From NCBI GenBank assembly GCA_900556665.1, contig USPX01000121.1, forward strand, positions 1-6,258: a DNA stretch of 6,258 nucleotides. The letters run 5' to 3'. The position numbers and the translations under genes were made by a program. Source of the DNA: an uncultured Eubacteriales bacterium. Lineage in GTDB: Bacteria > Bacillota_A > Clostridia > Lachnospirales > Cellulosilyticaceae. The notes under the pieces were generated by a model, which was not told the DNA's origin, did not search any database, and worked only from the letters and a program-made list of their open reading frames with translations. Shown one piece after another: positions 1 to 5,654 of the stretch (the stretch's first letter is position 1; the number at the start of each line of letters is the position of its first letter).

Positions 1-1
1 T

Positions 2-193
2 GTATCAGATAAAAGGACTCAACTAGAACCTGATTTTGAAGTGATATTTAAAGATGAAAAAGGGCTATATAAGCTCTTATTAGGTGAAGCATATGAATAT
101 GAGGAGGCACTTACCCATAGAGAAGTAATTTGCAAAGGAAATATTAATTACATTAGGCGATTTTCATTTATGGCGAAAGAGGCAATGAGGTGA
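2..193 (+). CDS. C-terminal fragment of an upstream protein, possibly SPOR-like tail
   Basis: An open frame enters from the left edge and gives 63 codons before a TGA stop; the start lies outside the window. The readable tail includes YKLLLGEAYEYEEALTHRE followed by a short turn (CKGN) and INYIRRF. This resembles the closing part of a SPOR peptidoglycan-binding repeat, with its 'Y-x-hydrophobic-x-G-x-(6-8)-A' pattern and a final beta strand. Known context, from memory: in many Clostridia a SpoIID/LytB-domain protein sits between ruvB and queA, and queA is the next gene here, which makes a SpoIID-like identity reasonable. That identity is inference from position and a weak pattern. The coding nature is supported by the purine-rich, Lys/Glu-rich codons that match the neighbouring plus-strand genes. 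Confidence 0.55.
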   Translation, partial: VSDKRTQLEPDFEVIFKDEKGLYKLLLGEAYEYEEALTHREVICKGNINYIRRFSFMAKEAMR

Positions 194-220
194 TAAATGA
201 ATGCTAAGAACCCTGGGTGC

Positions 221-249
221 TTGATAAGTATTAGCCTAAGTGTTATTAT
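221..249 (+). promoter_or_regulatory. Putative sigma-A promoter for queA
   Basis: TTGATA (221-226) and TATTAT (244-249) are separated by exactly 17 bases. Each differs from the TTGACA and TATAAT consensus at one position. Transcription would start near 256, giving a leader of about 70 bases before queA. This would allow queA and the thioesterase to be transcribed independently of the upstream gene. The match is by eye; no start site is known. Confidence 0.5.
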
Positions 250-286
250 TTTCTAGACGCTAGAATGCGTGAAGCGCAAAATAACA
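241..286. repeat. Imperfect inverted repeat upstream of queA
   Basis: TGTTATT (241-247) can pair with AATAACA (280-286). An inner ACGC (257-260) can pair with GCGT (267-270) around a six-base loop. The outer arms are interrupted by bulges, and no T-run follows on either strand, so it is a poor intrinsic terminator. The left arm overlaps the proposed -10 of the queA promoter, so a transcript starting there would lack that arm. Readthrough RNA from the upstream gene could fold it, or it could be a protein-binding site. No preQ1 riboswitch signature was recognised in this gap. Confidence 0.3.
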
Positions 287-328
287 AATCAATTTACATG
301 AAATAGATAAAGGACTTAGGAGAAGATT

Positions 329-1351
329 ATGAAGACATCAGATTTTTACTTTGATTTACCGGAAGCACAAATTGCACAAGTACCACTTAAGGATCGCACA
401 ACTTCTAGACTTATGGTATTAGATAAAGTAAGTGGTGAAACAAAACATCAACACTTTTATGATATTATAGATTACTTACAAGAAGGTGACTGCTTAGTAC
501 TTAATAACACAAGAGTTATTCCAGCACGTTTATTTGGTGCACGTCCTTCAGGCGGAAAAGTAGAATTTTTATTACTTACTCGCAAGGATGAGAAACGTTG
601 GGAGGTTCTTGTTAAACCAGGCAAAAAAGCTAAGATTGGCGATACAATTATTTTTGGTGAGGGGCTTTTAACAGCAACAGTAGAGGAAATTATTGAAGAT
701 GGTAAACGCATCGTAAGCTTTGAATATGAAGGAATCTTTGAAGAAGTATTAGACAGATTAGGTGAAATGCCATTACCACCATATATTCATGAAAAATTAG
801 AGGATAAAGAGCGTTATCAAACTGTTTATTCTAAAAATGAAGGAAGTGCAGCAGCACCAACTGCAGGACTTCACTTTACAAAAGAATTACTTGCGAAGAT
901 TGAAGACAAAGGTGTAAAAATTGCTTATGTAACACTTCATGTAGGACTTGGAACATTTAGACCAGTTAAAGTTGAAGACGTATTAGAACATGAAATGCAT
1001 TCAGAATTTTATATGATTGAAGAAGAAGATGCCAAAATCATCAATGAGACAAAGCTTGCAGGCGGTAGAATTATTCCAGTTGGGACAACAAGTACACGTA
1101 CATTAGAGTCTAATGCAGATGAAAACGGAATGATTAAAGCAGGTAGTGGATGGACAAATATCTTTATTTATCCAGGGTATACATTTAAATGTATTGATGC
1201 ACTCATTACAAACTTCCACTTACCAGAATCAACACTTATTATGTTAGTAAGTGCATTAGCAGGAAAAGAACACGTATTAGCAGCGTATAATGAAGCTGTA
1301 AAAGAAGGGTATCGATTCTTTAGTTTTGGGGATGCTATGTTCATCAAATAA
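329..1351 (+). CDS. queA: S-adenosylmethionine:tRNA ribosyltransferase-isomerase
   Basis: QueA transfers and isomerises the ribosyl group of S-adenosylmethionine onto 7-aminomethyl-7-deazaguanine already in the anticodon wobble position. The product is epoxyqueuosine, the penultimate step of queuosine synthesis in the cytoplasm. The 340-residue length is normal for the family. Conserved blocks run in the expected order: [12 protein letters not shown] (22-33), [14 protein letters not shown] (59-72), GGKVEFLLL (75-83), EMPLPPYIH (146-154), the RYQTVY...[13 protein letters not shown] block (162-184), [10 protein letters not shown] (204-213), [10 protein letters not shown] (252-261), and a C-terminal segment with [11 protein letters not shown] (293-303) and [11 protein letters not shown] (327-337). 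No block is missing. The ATG start is supported by AGGAGA at 318-323 with a five-base spacer, and residues 1-10 ([10 protein letters not shown]) look like a normal QueA N-terminus. The next gene begins 21 bases downstream and is a thioesterase, not the tgt often found beside queA in Clostridia. Confidence 0.97.
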   Translation: MKTSDFYFDLPEAQIAQVPLKDRTTSRLMVLDKVSGETKHQHFYDIIDYLQEGDCLVLNNTRVIPARLFGARPSGGKVEFLLLTRKDEKRWEVLVKPGKKAKIGDTIIFGEGLLTATVEEIIEDGKRIVSFEYEGIFEEVLDRLGEMPLPPYIHEKLEDKERYQTVYSKNEGSAAAPTAGLHFTKELLAKIEDKGVKIAYVTLHVGLGTFRPVKVEDVLEHEMHSEFYMIEEEDAKIINETKLAGGRIIPVGTTSTRTLESNADENGMIKAGSGWTNIFIYPGYTFKCIDALITNFHLPESTLIMLVSALAGKEHVLAAYNEAVKEGYRFFSFGDAMFIK

Positions 1352-1372
1352 CCTAAGCTAAGGGGGAGAAAA

Positions 1373-2113
1373 ATGGATATAGAGCTAAAAGAAGATTATG
1401 TAGTAGAAATTGAAGATGTAGATTTTTTAGGGCATATGAATTTATTAGGGCTTGCAAGAAATATGCAAAATATAGCAGTACATCATGCAGATTTAGTAGG
1501 TTTAGGATTTTATAAAGATGAAGTGAAACCTACTTATTATTGGGTGGTATCTAGGGTAAAGTATATATTAAATAAAAATCTTAGCTGGAAAGACAAATTT
1601 AGTTTAAACACATATATAGCAGGTAACCAAAAGCTTTTTGGCGTAAGGCTCGCTGATATTATGAAGGGACCTCATGAAACAATAGGAAAAATTATAATGA
1701 ACTATATTTTGTTAGATGCAGATAAAGGACGTCCATTACGCATTTCACCTGAAATAGGAGAGGGCGTAGTAGCCAAAGAATATCAAGGTGAAAGTTTAGA
1801 AAAATTAGGTTTACCAACTACCATCATTGCGGAGGAAAAGCGTAAGGCACGTTATTCAGAGATTGATGTCAATGGGCATATGAATAATGTACAATATGTT
1901 AAATGGATTTTAGATATGCTGCCTTTAGATTTCTATAGGGAAAAAGAGGTAGAAACCTTACAAATAAACTACAACAAACCTATTATGTATCAGGATAAAA
2001 TAAAGATTATTTTAGGTACTGTCAAAGAAGCTGGCTATAGAATAGCTGGCATAAGCTTAGATGGTAAAATAAATTATTTTACAGCTCATATGACATTTAG
2101 AGAATGTAGCTAA
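1373..2113 (+). CDS. Acyl-ACP thioesterase (double hot-dog fold)
   Basis: Enzymes of this family (Acyl-ACP_TE, related to plant FatA/FatB) hydrolyse acyl-acyl-carrier-protein and release free fatty acids from the cytosolic fatty-acid synthase. The 246-residue length fits a bacterial member with two tandem hot-dog domains, roughly 1-130 and 150-246. Domain one carries the substrate-side motif DVDFLGHMNLLGLARNMQNIA (15-35). Domain two carries the catalytic-type motif YSEIDVNGHMNNVQYVKW (161-178), with Asp165, Asn167 and His169 in the D-x-N-x-H-x-N-N pattern. One oddity: the stretch after the next strand reads INYNKPIMYQD (198-208), whereas relatives usually have a Glu three residues after the Tyr; here it is Pro203. 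The start has a strong AGGGGGAG site (1361-1368) four bases before the ATG. The gene lies 21 bases after queA and is followed by a terminator, so the two probably share a transcript. The acyl-chain specificity cannot be read from sequence. Confidence 0.9.
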   Translation: MDIELKEDYVVEIEDVDFLGHMNLLGLARNMQNIAVHHADLVGLGFYKDEVKPTYYWVVSRVKYILNKNLSWKDKFSLNTYIAGNQKLFGVRLADIMKGPHETIGKIIMNYILLDADKGRPLRISPEIGEGVVAKEYQGESLEKLGLPTTIIAEEKRKARYSEIDVNGHMNNVQYVKWILDMLPLDFYREKEVETLQINYNKPIMYQDKIKIILGTVKEAGYRIAGISLDGKINYFTAHMTFRECS

Positions 2114-2125
2114 AACTAAAAATAT

Positions 2126-2173
2126 AAAAGGAGAAGCTCCGAAATAGTTGATTATTTAGGGGCTTCTCCTTTT
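2126..2173. terminator. Bidirectional intrinsic terminator between convergent genes
   Basis: AAAAGGAGAAGC (2126-2137) pairs perfectly with GCTTCTCCTTTT (2162-2173). Inside this 12-bp stem the pairing continues with a T-G wobble (2138/2161), two C-G pairs, one mismatch, and AAATA/TATTT (2142-2146/2153-2157) around a six-base loop. On the plus strand the stem ends in TTTT followed by GTGTTTT. On the minus strand it ends in TTTT followed by more T-rich sequence. It therefore suits both the thioesterase, which ends at 2113, and the minus-strand gene ending at 2182. Confidence 0.9.
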
Positions 2174-2181
2174 GTGTTTTA

Positions 2182-3213
2182 TCAAGTAGTGATATCTAAT
2201 AAGGTGTAAGGGGAGAAATGAGACAGGGCACAACAGTAAATCAGCTTTTGGTGGTTAAGATCATATACCAAAATATAATTTTCATAAATAGGATGATTGG
2301 TGGTGGCAGTAAGCAAGGTTAAATAAGAATCTTGAAGCAAAGCACGAACAGGAAGAAGATGGGCTTCAGGGAGTGGGAGCTGGGCAGTTGTAAGAAGCTG
2401 ACCTTGTGAATTTAAAGTACTGTAGTGTAGTGTACTAGGGGTCAGGCGAAAGGCCAGCACATTAGCACAATCAGCTAGAACATATTGAGGTGTAAAAGAT
2501 AGCGACAATGTGTGAGGGCGTGTATGAGATGAATCTATATGGCCTAGACCATTTTCTAGGATAAAGAATGCATGCCCATCTTGTGTAAGGGCAGAATGCT
2601 GTTTATAAATAGTCAAAGGCGAAGTCTGAAAATGGGTATAATGAAGCACATTAAGTGTAGTAGCGTCTAGCGTATATAAATCACCCTCGTAGGCATTTAC
2701 AGTGTCCCCTAGTAAATAATATAAGCCTTCATGATAACGGATATGATTAAGATAGAAAGGTGGTAAAGGAAAAGGTCCTGTATTTGCAGTACGCACATCC
2801 GGGGTTTGTGAATCTAAAAAGTAAGTTTGAGAAAGAGGACCTATGGGAATAAGGATTTTGTAATGTGTATCTTGATAATAATTATAAAAATCCTTATGAA
2901 CTGGTGCTGGGACAAGGCACTCGTTAATTTGCTTTAAAGCAGAATGATAGAGGCTCAGTGATAAAAAGCTTTCTGTAAAATGAATCATTGGTGTATGCTG
3001 TGGTATAAGGGTTTTAGCTATAAGCTGATAGGTGGCAATATGTTCATTAGGTGTAATATAGTAGAGATTGAGGCATAAAGGGGTCTCTTTTAAGTCGTTA
3101 ATAAGTACTGTATAAAAAGGAGAAGTAGTAGAAACTACAGGATGTATTAAGAGCATAATAAGTATAATAAGCAGTAGAATGAAACTTATTTTTTTATAAG
3201 GGATAGAGTTCAT
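2182..3213 (-). CDS. Unrecognised membrane-anchored protein, His/Leu/Thr-rich, possibly beta-propeller-like
   Basis: This 343-residue product is not one I recognise. It opens with MNSIPYKK and a long hydrophobic run (about 9-28), consistent with a signal anchor or uncleaved signal peptide, so the rest should lie outside the membrane. The remainder has no obvious helical repeats. Several stretches (about 158-192, 212-227, 251-279 and 295-330) alternate hydrophobic and polar residues, with short turns such as EGDLYTLDATTLNVLHY and ENYILVYDLNHQKLIYCC, suggestive of beta-propeller blades. That is an inference from pattern only. Composition is odd: by hand count 21 His but only 9 Lys and 5 Arg. 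The start lies six bases after the stop of the hydrolase gene, and a weak GGTGA overlaps that stop, suggesting translational coupling and a two-gene operon. Parts of the gene (2341-2460) are about 51% G+C by hand count, higher than neighbouring genes. A shared terminator follows at 2126-2173. Confidence 0.75.
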   Translation of the reverse strand: MNSIPYKKISFILLLIILIMLLIHPVVSTTSPFYTVLINDLKETPLCLNLYYITPNEHIATYQLIAKTLIPQHTPMIHFTESFLSLSLYHSALKQINECLVPAPVHKDFYNYYQDTHYKILIPIGPLSQTYFLDSQTPDVRTANTGPFPLPPFYLNHIRYHEGLYYLLGDTVNAYEGDLYTLDATTLNVLHYTHFQTSPLTIYKQHSALTQDGHAFFILENGLGHIDSSHTRPHTLSLSFTPQYVLADCANVLAFRLTPSTLHYSTLNSQGQLLTTAQLPLPEAHLLPVRALLQDSYLTLLTATTNHPIYENYILVYDLNHQKLIYCCALSHFSPYTLLDITT

Positions 3214-3219
3214 AATTAA

Positions 3220-4041
3220 TCACCATGCTTTTTCTGGATTAAAACCATAATTTTGGAGAACTTCTAAAAGTGGGCTACTGGCTAAATTTTTTGGTGTGAT
3301 AAAGAGGTTGTTAAAAGTATTTAAATCATAACCAAAGTGATAGAAGGCTTGCCAAATAAGGAGTGCACATTGGGTTTTGGTAGGTGTGAAATTTATATCT
3401 GTATAAGGATAGCTTAGTAAATGATAAGTAGCGTTTTTGAGAGTATTATTGGCATAAAGAGCGATTTGATTATGTTCTTCTAAGGAAGCACATTTAAGGC
3501 GCATCATTTTAAAGGTGGGGTAATATTGCCACTTTTGGATGTTTTGTGTTTTGCAACCTTTACCTATACTAATGGCTTCTAAAGTTTTACCATGCTTTTC
3601 ATCAATGACGATGCCAGCATGGCCGTGGTGCCATCCTAGAGAATGTGCAGCCTTTGTAAAAAGAATGTAGCCATTATGATAAGGGGCAAGTTCAAAACCC
3701 GTAGTAAAGTCTCCAGAAGGGTTTGTGAGGCGTTCTTCAAAGGTAATAGGTGGTACATAGACCCATTTCACATTTTTCTTTTTCAAATAGTCAGCTTGAA
3801 ATGTGAGCATTTTTTCTGTAAAATTAGGCAGAGTCTTTAATTCTTCATAAAGAGGTTTAGCAATACCAGTTTGTTCATAAATAAGCTGATAATCTCTTTC
3901 TGTAAGTTGCTCCTGCATTAAAATAGGCAGTAAGTCTACTTTTTCATGAGTAGGCATGAAGTAAGCAGCTTTTACAGTGACATAGAAATAACCTATGAGA
4001 AGAAAGAAAAAGCAAAATGAAATAAGTTTTTTGAGTGACAA
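3220..4041 (-). CDS. Membrane-anchored permuted papain-fold cysteine hydrolase (YiiX/YycO-like, NlpC/P60 superfamily)
   Basis: Proteins of this fold are circularly permuted NlpC/P60-type cysteine hydrolases acting on amide or ester bonds, in several cases at the cell wall or on lipids. The catalytic order is His, then an acidic residue, then Cys, and it is visible here. Counting from the GTG at 4059: GHAGIVI with His147, LEAIS with Glu161, and TQCALLIWQAF with Cys231. A GYILFT strand (130-135) precedes the His as in relatives. The N-terminus is a Lys-Lys plus hydrophobic segment (about 10-28), giving a signal anchor with the enzyme outside; residues 40-120 form a linker or accessory region I do not recognise. 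Start choice: an open frame from GTG at 4059 exists, but GGAGG (4049-4053) sits inside it, seven bases upstream of a TTG at 4039-4041. I therefore take TTG, giving 273 residues and MSLKKLISF as the N-terminus. The substrate is unknown. It is the first gene of a probable operon with the following anchored protein. Confidence 0.8.
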   Translation of the reverse strand: MSLKKLISFCFFFLLIGYFYVTVKAAYFMPTHEKVDLLPILMQEQLTERDYQLIYEQTGIAKPLYEELKTLPNFTEKMLTFQADYLKKKNVKWVYVPPITFEERLTNPSGDFTTGFELAPYHNGYILFTKAAHSLGWHHGHAGIVIDEKHGKTLEAISIGKGCKTQNIQKWQYYPTFKMMRLKCASLEEHNQIALYANNTLKNATYHLLSYPYTDINFTPTKTQCALLIWQAFYHFGYDLNTFNNLFITPKNLASSPLLEVLQNYGFNPEKAW

Positions 4042-4053
4042 AATAAGACCTCC
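4039..4053 (-). promoter_or_regulatory. Shine-Dalgarno and TTG start of the hydrolase gene
   Basis: Read on the minus strand, GGAGG (4053-4049) is followed by seven bases and then TTG (4041-4039). This is consensus spacing, and it would place the ribosome inside the longer GTG-initiated frame. No comparable site precedes the GTG at 4059-4057, so this site decides the start. A TTG start usually lowers translation. Confidence 0.7.
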
Positions 4054-4055
4054 AG

Positions 4056-4072
4056 ACACATCAAAAATGTGT
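4056..4072. repeat. Inverted repeat just upstream of the hydrolase ribosome binding site
   Basis: ACACAT (4056-4061) and ATGTGT (4067-4072) are perfect inverted arms around a five-base loop. In the minus-strand message the hairpin would stand directly upstream of the GGAGG site. It could be an operator, a stabilising 5' hairpin, or chance. The arms contain only two G-C pairs each. Confidence 0.35.
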
Positions 4073-4157
4073 TATTTTAAAATATTATTTTAAGCAAATT
4101 AAGAGATGAATATGTAAATAATACATGTATAAATTTGTAAGATTAAAGGAGTAAACC
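4060..4157. promoter_or_regulatory. AT-rich divergent intergenic region, likely holding two promoters
   Basis: This gap lies between divergently read genes, so both transcripts should start here, but no textbook -35/-10 pair stands out. On the minus strand TAAAAT (4079-4074) with TTAATT (4102-4097) at 17-base spacing is the best pair for the hydrolase. On the plus strand TATAAA (4128-4133), directly preceded by TG, is a candidate -10 for the 68-residue protein, without a good -35. The nine-base word TTATTTTAA occurs twice (4072-4080 and 4085-4093, 13 bases apart), and ATACATGTAT (4121-4130) is a perfect palindrome. Either could be a regulator site. Confidence 0.4.
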
Positions 4158-4364
4158 ATGAGCAGTAAAGAGGCATTAATTAAAGATATCATTAGTATTC
4201 GTAGAAGATTAAGTCGTATTCCTTCAGATGAAACAAGAGAGATTGAAAGATTTGAAGAACAACTTAGTAAATCTTTAAGACGTGTAGATCAAGCAAGTTA
4301 TATTGCAAAGAAATTCGATTACGAAGAACTTGAACAAATTAAAGAAGCTTATCAAAGTTTATAA
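4158..4364 (+). CDS. Small helical protein of unknown function, 68 residues
   Basis: I do not recognise a family. The product is predicted by eye to be nearly all helix, with many charged residues. An N-terminal half (about 1-21) with the basic cluster IRRRLSRIP is followed by a long amphipathic stretch (about 24-45) and a C-terminal helix FDYEELEQIKEAYQSL (53-68). Spacing of Leu/Ile/Phe residues suggests a short coiled coil or helical bundle. There is no signal peptide, membrane segment, Cys cluster or SQELD motif, so it does not look like a Spo0E-type regulator. Coding is well supported: AAAGGAG (4145-4151) lies six bases before the ATG, and codon use matches the downstream genes. It ends 84 bases before the FliB-like gene on the same strand and may be co-transcribed with it. 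Confidence 0.8.
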   Translation: MSSKEALIKDIISIRRRLSRIPSDETREIERFEEQLSKSLRRVDQASYIAKKFDYEELEQIKEAYQSL

Positions 4365-4389
4365 GAATGACTTAGGGGGATGCTTTTAA

Positions 4390-4435
4390 AGTAAGGCTTA
4401 AGACCTTGCTCTAAGGGCAGCCCTTTCTTAAAGAG
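4390..4435 (+). other. Two adjacent RNA hairpins ahead of the FliB-like gene
   Basis: AGTAAGG (4390-4396) pairs with CCTTGCT (4404-4410), including one G-T wobble, around a seven-base loop. AAGGG (4413-4417) pairs with CCCTT (4421-4425) around CAG, and is followed by TCTT. CTCT (4409-4412) and AGAG (4432-4435) could extend the second fold up to the edge of the AGGAG ribosome site at 4436-4440. The second stem resembles a weak terminator but is short, and its T-run is broken. It may reduce readthrough or translation of the next gene, or stabilise an RNA end after processing. Confidence 0.35.
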
Positions 4436-4448
4436 AGGAGACTTTAGG

Positions 4449-5615
4449 ATGAAAGGTAAAGTGATAGGGCCAAGTCAAGTAGAAGACTTTAAATGTATTG
4501 GCGCCAAATGTGAAGATACATGTTGTGCAGGCTGGTATATTGGTATTGATGAAGCGACTTTAAAGAAGTATAAAAAAGTAAAAAATCCAGCTATGAAGAA
4601 GCGATTAGATAAAGAGCTTGTGACTAAAAACGCATCAGAAGAACATGCAGCTAAAATTAAACTTAAGAATAATCGTTGTGCCTTTTTATCTAAAGAAGGC
4701 TGGTGTGATATTTATACAAACTTAGGAGAAAATTACTTAAGTGAAACATGTACACTTTTCCCACGTACTTTTAATGAAATCGGGGAACATATAGAGTATT
4801 CTATGGCACTTTCATGTCCAGAAGCTGCACGTATGATTTTGCTAAATGAATCAGGCTTCAAGCTAAATACATTAGAAAATGCACCTAAGCAATACAAAGT
4901 AAGTGCTAAGATTAATTTAAATGAAAAGAAACCACAAAAGTGGCAAGACTATTTAGTAGCCATTAGAAATGTATTAATGGGGCTACTTCAAAATAAAAAT
5001 AAAGATTTTGAGGCGCGTTTTAGTGATTTAGAAGACTTTTTATTAAAGTTAGACCCATTAGCACGTAAACAAAGCTTAAAAGAAATACAAGCCCTTATAA
5101 AAGCTTATGAAGCGCCAAATAAATTACCAGCAGCTTTAAAACATCCATTTAAAGATAATTGGCAAGATAAAGCATTAGAGCTTGTATTAAATCTTAAGGC
5201 CTTACGTGCAGAGAAGAAATGGCCTTCTACTTTTTATGAGGCATATTATAATGACTTATTAAAAGGATTAGGCCTTGAAGTATCGGATGATTTAAAACTT
5301 GCAAGCATCAATATGCAAAAGGGTAAAGTCCAGTATTTAGATGAATTTATGGTGCAATACGGATATGTGTTAGAAAATTATTTTGCAAATTATATCTTTG
5401 AACGTTTAGTACCATTAGATGGAGAGACAATATTAGAGAGCCTTATAAAACTTGAGATTTACAAAAATCTTATTTGGGCACATTTAATAGGGATAGGTAA
5501 TAGTCAAGAAGCCTTACAACCTGAAACTGTTGTAAGTTTCATTCAAGCCTTCTCAAAGGTATTTGATCATAATGAAATCTATATGTATAAATTACTTAAA
5601 TTACAAAAGAAATAG
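4449..5615 (+). CDS. FliB-like protein lysine N-methylase with N-terminal Cys cluster
   Basis: FliB enzymes methylate the side-chain amino group of lysines, classically on flagellin, and are known to need an iron-sulfur cluster. The 388-residue length is usual for the family. The N-terminal third holds the diagnostic cysteines: CIGAKCEDTCCAGW (Cys16, 21, 25, 26), NNRCAFL (Cys77), GWCDIYTNLGE (Cys86), ETCTLFPR (Cys101) and LSCPEAAR (Cys123). This is the CxxxxC-x3-CC / C...C...C...C pattern shared with YkgJ-type metal-binding domains. The remaining part (about 140-388) is mostly helical and without Cys, as in relatives. There is no signal peptide, so it acts in the cytoplasm. The ATG is supported by AGGAG (4436-4440) eight bases upstream, and the Cys motif begins at the normal distance from it. 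A further gene starts 39 bases downstream without a terminator between. No flagellin or flagellar gene is in view, so the substrate could be another protein; I withhold the symbol fliB for that reason. Confidence 0.88.
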   Translation: MKGKVIGPSQVEDFKCIGAKCEDTCCAGWYIGIDEATLKKYKKVKNPAMKKRLDKELVTKNASEEHAAKIKLKNNRCAFLSKEGWCDIYTNLGENYLSETCTLFPRTFNEIGEHIEYSMALSCPEAARMILLNESGFKLNTLENAPKQYKVSAKINLNEKKPQKWQDYLVAIRNVLMGLLQNKNKDFEARFSDLEDFLLKLDPLARKQSLKEIQALIKAYEAPNKLPAALKHPFKDNWQDKALELVLNLKALRAEKKWPSTFYEAYYNDLLKGLGLEVSDDLKLASINMQKGKVQYLDEFMVQYGYVLENYFANYIFERLVPLDGETILESLIKLEIYKNLIWAHLIGIGNSQEALQPETVVSFIQAFSKVFDHNEIYMYKLLKLQKK

Positions 5616-5654
5616 GTAGTACCTAAGGGATATCTATAATTAAGAGGAGTTAAT

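Noticed and set aside
197..256. Tiny frame starting MNAKNPGC in the gap before queA
   Set aside because: Only 19 codons, no ribosome binding site of its own, and it overlaps the proposed queA promoter.
194..328. preQ1 riboswitch upstream of queA
   Set aside because: A queuosine gene makes this worth checking, but the short class I pseudoknot pattern with its A-rich tail near the ribosome site was not seen.
472..711. Minus-strand open frame of 79 codons
   Set aside because: It lies wholly inside queA on the opposite strand, with Ser/Pro-rich antisense-like composition; the queA frame is certain.
3643..3840. Plus-strand open frame of 65 codons
   Set aside because: It lies opposite the hydrolase gene and covers its catalytic His region; no family resemblance.
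5614..5624. Near-palindrome AGGTAGTACCT at the stop of the methylase gene
   Set aside because: The one-base centre cannot form a hairpin loop, no T-run follows, and a word this short is expected by chance.
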